A stretch of DNA of 34,461 bases from Spirochaetia bacterium. GTDB lineage: Bacteria; Spirochaetota; Spirochaetia; Treponematales; Breznakiellaceae. This document shows positions 25,951 through 33,711 of this stretch, in pieces. Position numbers and translations under genes: made by a program. Each line of letters starts with the position of its first letter. Position 1 is the stretch's first letter. The notes beneath the pieces were generated by a model. The model saw nothing but the letters and a program-made list of their open reading frames with translations, did not search any database and had not been told where the DNA came from. Location: the NCBI GenBank assembly GCA_025997675.1, contig BNUX01000025.1, positions 1 to 34,461 on the forward strand. The letters run 5' to 3'.

Positions 25951-26031
25951 ATGAAACGGATTTTTGAGGCCCGGGGCCATCACCATCATGGATACTCGTT
26001 CTACCCGGAATCCGGTGTCGTCGCAACCTAG
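25951..26031 (+). CDS. hisL: Histidine leader peptide
   Basis: A 26-codon ORF begins MKRIFEARGHHHH and ends GVVAT with TAG at 26029-26031. Four consecutive His codons (25978-25989) in a short ORF between the his promoter and hisG are the signature of a ribosome-stalling leader, as in the E. coli hisL peptide. The peptide itself is not expected to have a function. No Shine-Dalgarno sequence precedes it; initiation is probably leaderless. An alternative frame that fuses upstream sequence to HisG crosses the same DNA but has no initiation signal. Confidence 0.8.
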   Translation: MKRIFEARGHHHHGYSFYPESGVVAT

Positions 26032-26076
26032 GTTGCGGCGGCGTTTTAAGCGGTGCTGCACGCCGTGGATTCCGGG
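26004..26076 (+). promoter_or_regulatory. his antiterminator pairing and stop-codon hairpin
   Basis: Bases 26005-26013 (CCGGAATCC, within the leader ORF) are the exact complement of 26067-26075 (GGATTCCGG) in the left arm of the terminator, extended by one C-G pair at 26004/26076. A second hairpin, 26020-26039 (GTCGCAACC with GGTTGCGGC), covers the leader stop codon. A ribosome stalled at the His codons would leave 26005-26013 free to break the terminator. Confidence 0.6.
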
Positions 26077-26112
26077 AACCCCTAGGTTCCTTGGAGTCCA
26101 CGGCTTTTTTTT
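26062..26112 (+). terminator. his attenuator terminator
   Basis: GCCGTGGATTCC (26062-26073) pairs with GGAGTCCACGGC (26093-26104), continued by GGAACC with GGTTCC at the tip, and is followed by eight T (26105-26112). The stem is about 18 bp with one wobble and one bulge. It lies immediately upstream of the hisG ribosome site, so it must be read through for the operon to be expressed. Confidence 0.88.
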
Positions 26113-26122
26113 GGAGAAGGAT

Positions 26123-26977
26123 ATGGATAAGCTGCGAATACTGATCCCTAAGGGACGGATTTTTGACAATGTTTCCCGGCTCTTTTCCGAGGCGGGGTTC
26201 CCTATCTATCTGGCGGACCGGACCTATCGCCCGGTGATAGCCGCGGACTGGCTGGACGCTAAAATCATGAAACCTCAAAACGTGGGGGAACTCCTGGAAC
26301 TGGGGAGCCACGATGCGGGGTTTACCGGTATCGACTGGATTAAGGAGAGCGGCGCCGATGTGGTGGAACTCCTGGACCTGGGGATGGACAGGGTGCGGAT
26401 AGTGGCGGCGGTTCCCGCCGGTTTGGATGAAAACGCCTTCAAAGCGAAAAGGCTGGTGGCGGCCACCGAATACGTGAACCTCGCCGAGCTCTGGCTGAAG
26501 CAGCAGGGGTACAACTACCGCATACTCCGTACCTACGGCGCCACCGAGGTGTTCCCGCCGGATGACGCGGACATGATCATCGACAATACGTCTTCGGGGC
26601 AGACCCTGCGGGACAACGGCCTGCGTATCGTCGCTACCATTCTGGAATCCTCCACCCGCTTCGTGGCGTCCCGGGCGGCAATGGCGGACGGCGAAAAACG
26701 GCTGCGTATTGAGGAACTGGTGATGCTCTTCAAGGCGGTGCTGGACGGCCGGGACCGGGTGATGCTGGAGATGAACGTCCCCAAACTGCGGTTTGCCGAA
26801 TTGGTTGCGGGCCTTCCGTCGATGAAGAGCCCGACGGTGGCCCCGCTGCACGGGGACGAGGGTTACGCGGTGAAGATTGCGGTGAAGAAGCACGAGGTGC
26901 CTGAGCTTATCCCCCGGTTAAAGAAACTGGGGGCCGGGGATATTGTGGAGTACGATTTGCGGAAGGTGGTTCCTTAA
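26123..26977 (+). CDS. hisG: ATP phosphoribosyltransferase, long form HisG
   Basis: HisG joins ATP and PRPP in the first step of histidine synthesis. The 284-residue protein has the catalytic part (MDKLRILIPKGRI; GFTGIDWI; NTSSGQTLRDNGLRIVATI for PRPP binding) and a C-terminal ACT-like regulatory domain (about 210-284), so it is the long, histidine-inhibited form that needs no HisZ. The ATG at 26123 has GGAGAAGG before it. A longer frame upstream is a by-product of the leader region. It is the first structural gene after the attenuator. Confidence 0.95.
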   Translation: MDKLRILIPKGRIFDNVSRLFSEAGFPIYLADRTYRPVIAADWLDAKIMKPQNVGELLELGSHDAGFTGIDWIKESGADVVELLDLGMDRVRIVAAVPAGLDENAFKAKRLVAATEYVNLAELWLKQQGYNYRILRTYGATEVFPPDDADMIIDNTSSGQTLRDNGLRIVATILESSTRFVASRAAMADGEKRLRIEELVMLFKAVLDGRDRVMLEMNVPKLRFAELVAGLPSMKSPTVAPLHGDEGYAVKIAVKKHEVPELIPRLKKLGAGDIVEYDLRKVVP

Positions 26978-26989
26978 AAGGGGGTTGGT

Positions 26990-27583
26990 ATGGCGAGGAT
27001 TGCGGAGGTTACGCGGGCGACTAAGGAGACCGATATTACGATACGGCTGAACCTGGACGGGACAGGGGAGGGGGTACTTGCGTATCCCATCGGGTTTATG
27101 GGGCATATGCTTAATACCTTTGCGCGGCACGGGCTGTTCGATTTGGAGATCCGGGCTAAGGGGGACTTGGAGGTGGATCAGCATCACCTGGTGGAGGACA
27201 CCGGAATAGTGTTGGGGCAGTGTTTTGCCAAAGCCCTGGGGGAGAAGCGGGGGATACGCAGGGTGGGGAGCTGCCTCTACCCTATGGACGAAACCCTGGC
27301 GCGGGCGGCGGCGGATGTTTCCGGCCGTGCCTTCCTGGTGTTTGACGCGCAGCTTTCAGGTATTCCCCTTGCAGGTTTCGAGACCGATACGGTTGAGGAT
27401 TTCTGGCAGGGCTTTGTAACGGCTGCGGCCATTACCCTGCACCTGGACATACTCCGGGGCAGGAGCGATCACCACAAAATAGAAGCGCTGTTCAAGGCGG
27501 CGGCCCGGGCGCTCAGGGAAGCTCTGGAAATTGATCCCCGGTCGGCGGATTCGATCCCCTCTACGAAGGGAGTGTTAGTGTGA
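26990..27583 (+). CDS. hisB: Imidazoleglycerol-phosphate dehydratase (monofunctional HisB)
   Basis: HisB removes water from IGP to give imidazole acetol phosphate. The 197-residue protein has DQHHLVEDTGI and SDHHKIEALFKA, the two metal-binding HHxxE blocks. Two highly conserved positions differ: the usual DHML is GHML (GFMGHML), and the usual G-x-N before the second HH is G-R-S. The metal-binding histidines are intact, so activity is likely. There is no phosphatase domain, so histidinol-phosphate phosphatase must be encoded elsewhere. GGGGG precedes the ATG. The stop overlaps the hisH GTG start. Confidence 0.93.
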   Translation: MARIAEVTRATKETDITIRLNLDGTGEGVLAYPIGFMGHMLNTFARHGLFDLEIRAKGDLEVDQHHLVEDTGIVLGQCFAKALGEKRGIRRVGSCLYPMDETLARAAADVSGRAFLVFDAQLSGIPLAGFETDTVEDFWQGFVTAAAITLHLDILRGRSDHHKIEALFKAAARALREALEIDPRSADSIPSTKGVLV

Positions 27584-28206
27584 TCGGGGTGATTGACTAT
27601 GGCGCGGGAAACCTGGGATCGGTGATGAACGCCCTCCAACGGCTGGGCTGTGAAGGCCGCTTCGTCAAAGGCCCGGAGGAGATTGCCGGCGGCAAGGGAC
27701 CGGGCGCTAAAGCGCCTTACGAAAAATTGCTCTTCCCCGGTGACGGCCACTTTGCCACCGCCATGACCTCCCTGGAAAAGTCCGGTTACGCCGAGGCACT
27801 CCGGGAATGGATACGGGCGGATAAACCGTTCCTGGGGATCTGCATTGGCCTACAGCTTTTGTTTGATAGTTCCGAGGAAGGTGCATCCATACGCGGTCTG
27901 GGACTCATCCCCGGTACGGTAAAACGGTTCCCCGGACGGAAGGTCCCTCAAATCGGCTGGAACCAAACCCAGGCCAGACCTGGTTCCAAACTTTTTCGGG
28001 GCCTTTCGGAAAACTCATTTTTCTACTATATACATTCCTATTACACGGCCCCCGATGATGATTCCGTCACCGCTGCCTGGGCCGAGTATTATGTGCGGTA
28101 CTGTTCCGTGGTAGAGCGGGGCGCTTTGGCTGCCGTTCAGTTCCATCCGGAAAAGTCCGGCGTACTGGGATTGAAGCTGCTGGAGAATTGGATATATGCA
28201 AGCTAA
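27580..28206 (+). CDS. hisH: Imidazole glycerol phosphate synthase glutaminase subunit HisH
   Basis: HisH hydrolyses glutamine and channels ammonia to HisF. The 208-residue protein has [12 protein letters not shown], the nucleophile Cys in [11 protein letters not shown] and the catalytic His-Glu in QFHPEKSG. The oxyanion loop reads FPGDGHF in place of the usual PGVGAF, and a short Gly/Lys/Ala-rich insert ([13 protein letters not shown]) precedes it. It begins with GTG overlapping the hisB stop (GTGA) and overlaps hisF by 11 bp, as expected for a paired complex. Confidence 0.94.
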   Translation: MIGVIDYGAGNLGSVMNALQRLGCEGRFVKGPEEIAGGKGPGAKAPYEKLLFPGDGHFATAMTSLEKSGYAEALREWIRADKPFLGICIGLQLLFDSSEEGASIRGLGLIPGTVKRFPGRKVPQIGWNQTQARPGSKLFRGLSENSFFYYIHSYYTAPDDDSVTAAWAEYYVRYCSVVERGALAAVQFHPEKSGVLGLKLLENWIYAS

Positions 28207-28960
28207 ACGAATCATCCCCTGCCTGGATGTGGACGATGGCCGGGTAGTGAAGGGTGTTAAGTTCAAGGGCATCCAGGATGCCGGGGACCCGGTGGAACTG
28301 GCCCGGCGTTACAACGACCAGGGAGCGGACGAGCTCACCTTTCTGGACATCGGGGCCTCCTATAAGAGCCGGGCCACCCTGCTGGAAGTGGTCAGGCAGG
28401 TGGCGGCGGAGGTGTTCATCCCCCTCTGTGTGGGCGGCGGCATACGGACCGTGGAGGATATGCGGGAGGCCATGAACGCCGGGGCGGACAAGGTTTCGGT
28501 CTGTACCTCGGCGCTTCAAGCCCCCCAACTCCTTACGGACATGGCCCGTGCCTACGGCAGCCAGTGTGTGGTGCTGTCCATAGACGCCGCCCGTGCCGGA
28601 ACCGAGCCCTGCTGGCACGCCTATTCCCACGGAGGCCGTGAGGACACCGGCCTGGACGCAGTGGCCTGGGCGATACGGGCGGTGGAACTGGGGGCCGGGG
28701 AAATACTCCTCAACTCCATCGACGCCGACGGGACCGGCGCCGGCTACGACCTGGAACTGACCCGGACCATCCTGGAGGCGGTGCCGGTTCCGGTAATCGC
28801 CTCGGGGGGCGCGGGGAACCTGGACCAGATAGCAAATGTGTTGTTGCCCCCCGAAGGGGCTGACGCGGCATTGGTAGCATCCCTATTGCACTTTGGAAAA
28901 ACTACGATTGCTGAAATAAAGAAATACGCCGAATTAAAAGGAGTGTGTGTCAGATGGTAA
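28196..28960 (+). CDS. hisF: Imidazole glycerol phosphate synthase cyclase subunit HisF
   Basis: HisF uses ammonia from HisH to close the imidazole ring, giving IGP and AICAR. The 254-residue (beta/alpha)8 barrel has catalytic Asp residues in [13 protein letters not shown] and [15 protein letters not shown], and phosphate loops CVGGGIRT and IASGGAGN. The length is standard. Its start lies inside the end of hisH, and its stop overlaps the hisA-hisIE start by 7 bp. Confidence 0.96.
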   Translation: MQAKRIIPCLDVDDGRVVKGVKFKGIQDAGDPVELARRYNDQGADELTFLDIGASYKSRATLLEVVRQVAAEVFIPLCVGGGIRTVEDMREAMNAGADKVSVCTSALQAPQLLTDMARAYGSQCVVLSIDAARAGTEPCWHAYSHGGREDTGLDAVAWAIRAVELGAGEILLNSIDADGTGAGYDLELTRTILEAVPVPVIASGGAGNLDQIANVLLPPEGADAALVASLLHFGKTTIAEIKKYAELKGVCVRW

Positions 28961-30234
28961 TTGCTTCGATAGATGTGCAGGACGGCAAGGTCGTCCAGCT
29001 TAAGCAGGGCAGGGAATTAGTGTTACAGCGGGATAACGCCGCGGAACTGGCTGCGGAATTTGACCGCTATGGCGAAGTGGCGGTGATAGACCTTGACGCC
29101 GCTATGGGGAAAGGGAGCAACATTGAACTTGTCAAACCGCTGCTTCGTAAGGCGCAGTGCAGAGTGGGCGGCGGTATCAGGACTCCCGAACAGGCAAAGG
29201 AGCTGGTGAGTCTTGGGGCGCAGAAGATCATCCTGGGGTCCCCGGTGTTTCGCACTCCCGGCGGGGAATTCGCCGTTAATACTGCTTTTCTTGAAGCGCT
29301 GGTTAAAACGATAGGCCGGGAACGGATCATCGTTGCGGTGGACGCTAAGGGTTCCGGCGGGGGGAACTACGGGATAGTGGTGGATGGTTGGAAAACTCCC
29401 ACCGGCCTGGACCTTATCGCGGCGGCAAAGGCGGTGGAACCCTACGCCTCGGAACTCCTCTTTACCTGCGTGGACCGTGAGGGCACCATGACCGGCATCG
29501 ACCTTAACCCGGTAGAAAAACTACGGGCAGCCGTTTCCTGCACCATTACTGCCGCCGGCGGCGTTTCCACCCTGGCGGAAATCGAAGCCCTGGCCGCCCT
29601 GGGCTGCGACGTCCAACTCGGTATGGCCATCTACACCGGAAAGATCGCCCTGGCCGACGCCTTCATCGCATCCCTTAACTGGAAGAAAACCGGCGCGCTC
29701 ATCCCCGTCATCGCCCAATCCCCGGACGGCCAGGTCCTGATGACCGGCTTTGCCGACCGGGAAGCGGCGGCCGAAACCTTCAAGCGGGGCAGCCTCTGTT
29801 TCCACAGCCGCACCCGGAACAAGCTCTGGATGAAGGGCGAAACCTCAGGGCACACCCTAAAACTGCTGCGCCTCCGGGCCGACTGCGACCGGGACGCCCT
29901 CCTCGCCGTGGTGGAGCCCGCCGGTCCCGCCTGTCACACCGGGGCCTACACCTGTTTCGACACCGGCCGCCGCTACACCTGGGAATACCTCCAGGCCATC
30001 ATCGCCGAGCGGTTCCGCAACCCCACCCCCGGCTCCTATACCGCCACCCTGGACGACGCCCTGGTCCGGGAAAAGGTGATGGAGGAGGCCGAGGAAGTCT
30101 GCACCGCCAAAACCCACGACGAGATTGTCTGGGAAGCGGCCGATTTATTGTACTTCACCACCGCCCTGATCACCCGGGCCGGGGTAACCGTGGGGGAAGT
30201 GCTGGATGAGCTGGACCGGCGACATAAGAAATGA
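28954..30234 (+). CDS. hisA-hisIE: HisA-HisI-HisE trifunctional fusion
   Basis: One 426-residue chain holds three histidine enzymes. Residues 1-243 are HisA (ProFAR isomerase): [13 protein letters not shown] and [12 protein letters not shown] carry the two catalytic Asp, with loops VGGGIRT and AAGGVST. Residues 248-343 are HisI (PR-AMP cyclohydrolase): [22 protein letters not shown] and [12 protein letters not shown], with the Zn and Mg ligands. Residues 344-426 are HisE (PR-ATP pyrophosphatase): [11 protein letters not shown] and [14 protein letters not shown]. HisI-HisE fusions are common; adding HisA is not. No stop or frameshift lies at the HisA/HisI join. ATG 28954 is preferred over GTG 28945 because AAGGAG is 10 bases before it. 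Confidence 0.93.
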   Translation: MVIASIDVQDGKVVQLKQGRELVLQRDNAAELAAEFDRYGEVAVIDLDAAMGKGSNIELVKPLLRKAQCRVGGGIRTPEQAKELVSLGAQKIILGSPVFRTPGGEFAVNTAFLEALVKTIGRERIIVAVDAKGSGGGNYGIVVDGWKTPTGLDLIAAAKAVEPYASELLFTCVDREGTMTGIDLNPVEKLRAAVSCTITAAGGVSTLAEIEALAALGCDVQLGMAIYTGKIALADAFIASLNWKKTGALIPVIAQSPDGQVLMTGFADREAAAETFKRGSLCFHSRTRNKLWMKGETSGHTLKLLRLRADCDRDALLAVVEPAGPACHTGAYTCFDTGRRYTWEYLQAIIAERFRNPTPGSYTATLDDALVREKVMEEAEEVCTAKTHDEIVWEAADLLYFTTALITRAGVTVGEVLDELDRRHKK

Positions 30235-31322
30235 GCAATTACTGGAACACCCGTACCAAAACCCTGTCCCCCTACGTCCCCGGTGAACAGCCCCGGGACC
30301 GGACCTTCATCAAGCTGAACACCAACGAGAATCCCTATCCGCCGTCCCCCAGGGTGCTTGAGGCGATACAGAGGGTCCTCTCCGATGGCCCCGCCGCCGG
30401 GAGCCGCCTCCGCCTGTACCCCGATCCTGAATGCCGGGAACTGCGGGAGGCCGCCGCCGCCCGGTACGGTGTTAAGCCGGCGCAGGTCTTTGCGGGCAAC
30501 GGTTCCGACGAGGTGCTCGCCTTCGCTTTCGGCGCCTTTTTCGATAGTAATACTGCGCCAATACTATTTCCCGATATTAGCTATAGTTTTTATCCGGTCT
30601 ATGCGGGACTTTGGAATATCCCCTTCCGTACTGTTCCGGTGAGAGAAGATTTTTCCATTGATTACAAGGACTATCTCGTCCACGCAGGGGGCGTGATCTT
30701 TCCCAACCCCAACGCCCCCACCGGACGGACCTTGCCTCAGGATGAAATACTACGCATCGCAGCGTATCAGGAAAAACAGAGCCGGGTACTGATTGTGGAT
30801 GAAGCCTACGCCGCTTTCGGCGCCGAGTCCGTGGTCCCTGCAATTGAAGAACATCCAAACCTCCTCACGGTGCATACCCTTTCCAAATCCGCTTCCCTGG
30901 CGGGGCTCCGGGTGGGATTCGCCATAGGAAACGAGGAACTCATCGAAGGGCTCTGCCGTATCCGGGATTCCTTCAACTCCTACACCGTGGACCGCATTGC
31001 CCAGGCCGCCGCCGCCGCCGCGCTCAGGGATACTGCCTACTATGATGGGATCACCCAAAAGGTAATTGCCGCACGGGAACTGGCTGCTTCGGCGCTCAGT
31101 AAACTGGGCTTTACGGTACTACCCTCGGGGGCGAATTTCCTCTTTATCCGATCCCCAACGAAATCAGGTCCGGATCTGTTCGCCGCCCTCCGTGAAAAGG
31201 GGATCCTGGTACGGCATTTCAACCAGCCCCGGATCGCCGATTTCCTCCGCCTTAGTATTGGCGCCGATAAGGAGATGGACACATCCCTTGCGGCCTGCAT
31301 TGAGATAGAGGATGGAAAATGA
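30231..31322 (+). CDS. hisC: Histidinol-phosphate aminotransferase
   Basis: HisC transfers the amino group from glutamate to imidazole acetol phosphate, using PLP. The 363-residue protein has KLNTNENPYPPSP near the N-terminus, GNGSDEVLAFAF, PNPNAPTGRTLP, VDEAYAAF and the PLP lysine in HTLSKSASLAGLRVG. The length is standard. Start and stop overlap the neighbours by 4 bp (ATGA in both cases). Confidence 0.95.
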   Translation: MSNYWNTRTKTLSPYVPGEQPRDRTFIKLNTNENPYPPSPRVLEAIQRVLSDGPAAGSRLRLYPDPECRELREAAAARYGVKPAQVFAGNGSDEVLAFAFGAFFDSNTAPILFPDISYSFYPVYAGLWNIPFRTVPVREDFSIDYKDYLVHAGGVIFPNPNAPTGRTLPQDEILRIAAYQEKQSRVLIVDEAYAAFGAESVVPAIEEHPNLLTVHTLSKSASLAGLRVGFAIGNEELIEGLCRIRDSFNSYTVDRIAQAAAAAALRDTAYYDGITQKVIAARELAASALSKLGFTVLPSGANFLFIRSPTKSGPDLFAALREKGILVRHFNQPRIADFLRLSIGADKEMDTSLAACIEIEDGK

Positions 31323-32641
31323 AAGTAATACTAAGCGCTGAGTTCGATAGCTATTGGAAGGACCTGCCCCTTACTTCCGCCAATGAAGGGGTGGATGCGG
31401 CGGTTCGTAAGACTATCGCTGCGGTGCGCACGGAAGGGGACGCGGCGGTGCGGCGCTGTGCCGGCGAATTCGACCGGAGTTCCCCGGAAAAACCGGAAGT
31501 AAGCGCCGTCGCCCTTACCGCTGCATGGGAGGAGCTTCGGGCTGCCGAGCCGGAACTGGCGGCGGCCCTGGAACTGGCGGCGGATCATATCCGGCTTTTT
31601 GCGGAAAAACAGAGGGTCCCGTATACGGACTTTGAATACGAAATAAGTCCGGGGCTTTTTACCGGCCAGCGGGTAATCCCGGTGGAGCGGGCCGCAGTCT
31701 ATGTTCCCGCCGGCCGCTTCCCCCTTGTTTCCACGGTGCTCATGGGGGTAATCCCCGCGCTTGTGGCCGGTGTGGGGGAAGTCCTCCTTGCATCCCCCCC
31801 TCTGGAGGACGGCCTTCCGGATCGCCGTATCCTGGCTGCCGCGTACTTAGCCGGGACCATATGCCGCGTTCCGGCCAGCCTCCCCCGGGTCTTTGCCGTA
31901 GGCGGCGCACAAGCCATAGCCGCCCTGGCATTGGGCACCGAAACCATCCCCCGGGCCGACATCATCGCCGGGCCGGGAAACAAGTACGTGGCCGCCGCCA
32001 AGCGCCTCCTTTCAGGGGAGGTGGGTATCGACTTTGTGGCGGGCCCCACGGACGTGCTCATCATCGCCGAACAGGTGGCCGGCTCGGACCGTATCGCGGC
32101 GGATATGCTGGCCCAGGCTGAACACGATCCCGACGCCCGCGCCCGGGTCCTGGTTCCAAGCCGGGAAGCGGCGGATAGTATCGCGCGGGCCCTGGAAAAA
32201 CGCCTCGCCCATCTGCCCGCCCCCAACGGCACTATTGCTGCGGCTTCCCTGGATGCCGGGGGAGCCATCATCATCTATGAAACAAGGGAGGAGGCCATCC
32301 GTATCGCCAACATCATTGCGCCGGAGCATCTGGAACTGCAAGTACGGGATGCCGGTGACTGGATACCGGGCCTCAAAAACTACGGCAGCCTCTTTATCGG
32401 GGAACTGGCTGCGGAAGTCCTGGGGGACTACTCCGCGGGGATCAACCACACCCTGCCTACCTCGGGAAGCGCCCGGTTTTCCGGGGGCCTTTCGGTGCGC
32501 CACTTCCTTAAAATTGTCACCAGCCTCCGCTGTACCCCCGGCCGGGGCTTTGATGCGGCCCGGGCAGCCGCAGAAACCATCGCCCGGGCGGAGGGTCTTA
32601 TTGCCCACCGGGAAAGCGCGGCAAGCAGGAGGTCCACTTGA
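31319..32641 (+). CDS. hisD: Histidinol dehydrogenase
   Basis: HisD oxidises histidinol to histidine in two NAD-dependent steps at a zinc site. The 440-residue protein has ERAAVYVPAGRFPLVSTVLMG, GPGNKYVAAAKRLL, GPTDVLIIAE, AEHDPDARA, NIIAPEHLELQ and NHTLPTSGSARFSGGLSV, the full set of family blocks. It is the last his gene and overlaps hisC by 4 bp. No terminator follows. The end carries a possible promoter for the next gene. Confidence 0.96.
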   Translation: MKVILSAEFDSYWKDLPLTSANEGVDAAVRKTIAAVRTEGDAAVRRCAGEFDRSSPEKPEVSAVALTAAWEELRAAEPELAAALELAADHIRLFAEKQRVPYTDFEYEISPGLFTGQRVIPVERAAVYVPAGRFPLVSTVLMGVIPALVAGVGEVLLASPPLEDGLPDRRILAAAYLAGTICRVPASLPRVFAVGGAQAIAALALGTETIPRADIIAGPGNKYVAAAKRLLSGEVGIDFVAGPTDVLIIAEQVAGSDRIAADMLAQAEHDPDARARVLVPSREAADSIARALEKRLAHLPAPNGTIAAASLDAGGAIIIYETREEAIRIANIIAPEHLELQVRDAGDWIPGLKNYGSLFIGELAAEVLGDYSAGINHTLPTSGSARFSGGLSVRHFLKIVTSLRCTPGRGFDAARAAAETIARAEGLIAHRESAASRRST

Positions 32642-32666
32642 CGGTAAATCACCAGCGTATTATGCT
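32638..32666 (+). promoter_or_regulatory. Candidate promoter of the HicB-like gene (leaderless)
   Basis: TTGACG (32638-32643), 17 bp, TATGCT (32661-32666), then six bases to the ATG at 32673. No Shine-Dalgarno sequence is present. The -10 is a 4/6 match. Confidence 0.35.
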
Positions 32667-32672
32667 TTGACT

Positions 32673-32852
32673 ATGGAATTACAATATACGTATTGGCAGG
32701 AAAAGGACGGATGGTATATTGGATACTTTGATGATTTTCCCGATCATCCCACCCAAGGGCAGACGCTTCCGGAACTGGAACATATGCTGAAAGACTTATA
32801 TGAGTGTCTGGAGTTTTCCAAATATCATAAGGCTAAACTGGTTGTTGCGTGA
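32673..32852 (+). CDS. HicB-like antitoxin-family protein
   Basis: The 59-residue protein MELQYTYWQEKDGWYIGYF continues DDFPDHPTQGQTLPELEHML, the short beta-beta-alpha core of HicB/UPF0150 proteins. The usual DNA-binding C-terminal domain is absent and no HicA toxin gene is adjacent, so it is an orphan or a solitary domain with another role. Its stop overlaps the radical SAM gene start (GTGA), which suggests coupled translation. Confidence 0.75.
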   Translation: MELQYTYWQEKDGWYIGYFDDFPDHPTQGQTLPELEHMLKDLYECLEFSKYHKAKLVVA

Positions 32853-33655
32853 ATATCGGTTCTATAGAAAATCACCGCGGCCGCGAGGGCGGCGCCCTGG
32901 TGTACCCCGTTTATTCCCGCCGCTCCGGGGGCCTTTCCCTGGGGGTCAATCTTTTCCCGGATGCCAAGGTCTGTACCTTCGACTGCCCCTACTGTGAGGT
33001 CTTTCCCTTCAAAACGGATATTAGTTTTTCTGTGGACCCTATGGCGGCTGCCCTGCGCGGCGTTATTGCCGAAGCCCGCGCCCGCAGGGAAGCGGTTCGG
33101 GACATCTGTTTTTCCGGCAACGGGGAGCCCACCATATCCCCCCATTTTCCCGCAGCCCTCTTGGCGGCCGCCAAAATCCGGGACGAACTGGTCCCCGACG
33201 CAGCCCTGGTGGTCATCACCAACGGTACGGGCCTCTTAAACGCCCAAACCTTTGAATTACTGCGCCATGCCGCCACCGGCCTAGCACTAAAGCTCTGGCT
33301 CAAACTGGACGCCGGTACCGAGGACTGGTACGCAAAAATGGATCGTTCCGCCGTCCTCTTTGACCGCCTCATCGCCGCCATAAAAGCCTTTGCGGCCATT
33401 GCCCCCTTCACCATCCAGACCATGCTCTGCGCCATAAACGGCGCTCCTCCCCCGGCAGAGGAAGCCGCCGCCTGGGAACGCCTCCTCCGGGAACTGGCCG
33501 CCCCCGGTCACCTTACGGGCGTCCAAATCTACGGCAAGGCCCGGCCAAGCCCCGGGTTGGATGCGTCCCCGGTACCGGCGGCGGTTCTGGAAACCCGGGC
33601 CGCCTCCCTTAGGGCCGTGTTGCCGGAGTCTATCCCGGTGGAAGTTTTCCCGTAA
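32849..33655 (+). CDS. Radical SAM protein
   Basis: The 268-residue protein has the [4Fe-4S]/SAM motif C42-x3-C46-x2-C49 (VCTFDCPYCE), a FSGNGEPT glycine-rich strand and VVITNGTGLL, as in the COG0731-type radical SAM family related to wyosine synthases. The substrate is not known. No extra cysteine cluster for a second Fe-S centre was seen. The GTG start overlaps the stop of the HicB-like gene. It is on the his strand, but nothing ties it to histidine. Confidence 0.85.
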   Translation: MNIGSIENHRGREGGALVYPVYSRRSGGLSLGVNLFPDAKVCTFDCPYCEVFPFKTDISFSVDPMAAALRGVIAEARARREAVRDICFSGNGEPTISPHFPAALLAAAKIRDELVPDAALVVITNGTGLLNAQTFELLRHAATGLALKLWLKLDAGTEDWYAKMDRSAVLFDRLIAAIKAFAAIAPFTIQTMLCAINGAPPPAEEAAAWERLLRELAAPGHLTGVQIYGKARPSPGLDASPVPAAVLETRAASLRAVLPESIPVEVFP

Positions 33656-33711
33656 AGTACTAAGGCACCATTCCTCCCCGCCCCCTAACACTTCTCTATA
33701 AGGGGGATTCC

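Noticed and set aside
25964..26122. N-terminal extension of HisG in the same open frame
   Set aside because: It overlaps the leader peptide and terminator in another frame, has no ribosome site, and HisG proteins begin at MDKLRILIPKG.
25945..26122. T-box riboswitch upstream of hisG
   Set aside because: The leader is under 180 bases, has no room for the specifier stem I and antiterminator bulge, and instead carries a His-rich ORF.
25925..26893. 322-codon minus-strand ORF opposite hisG
   Set aside because: Antisense shadow rich in Arg/His/Pro, typical of GC-rich reverse frames; no domain and no start signals.
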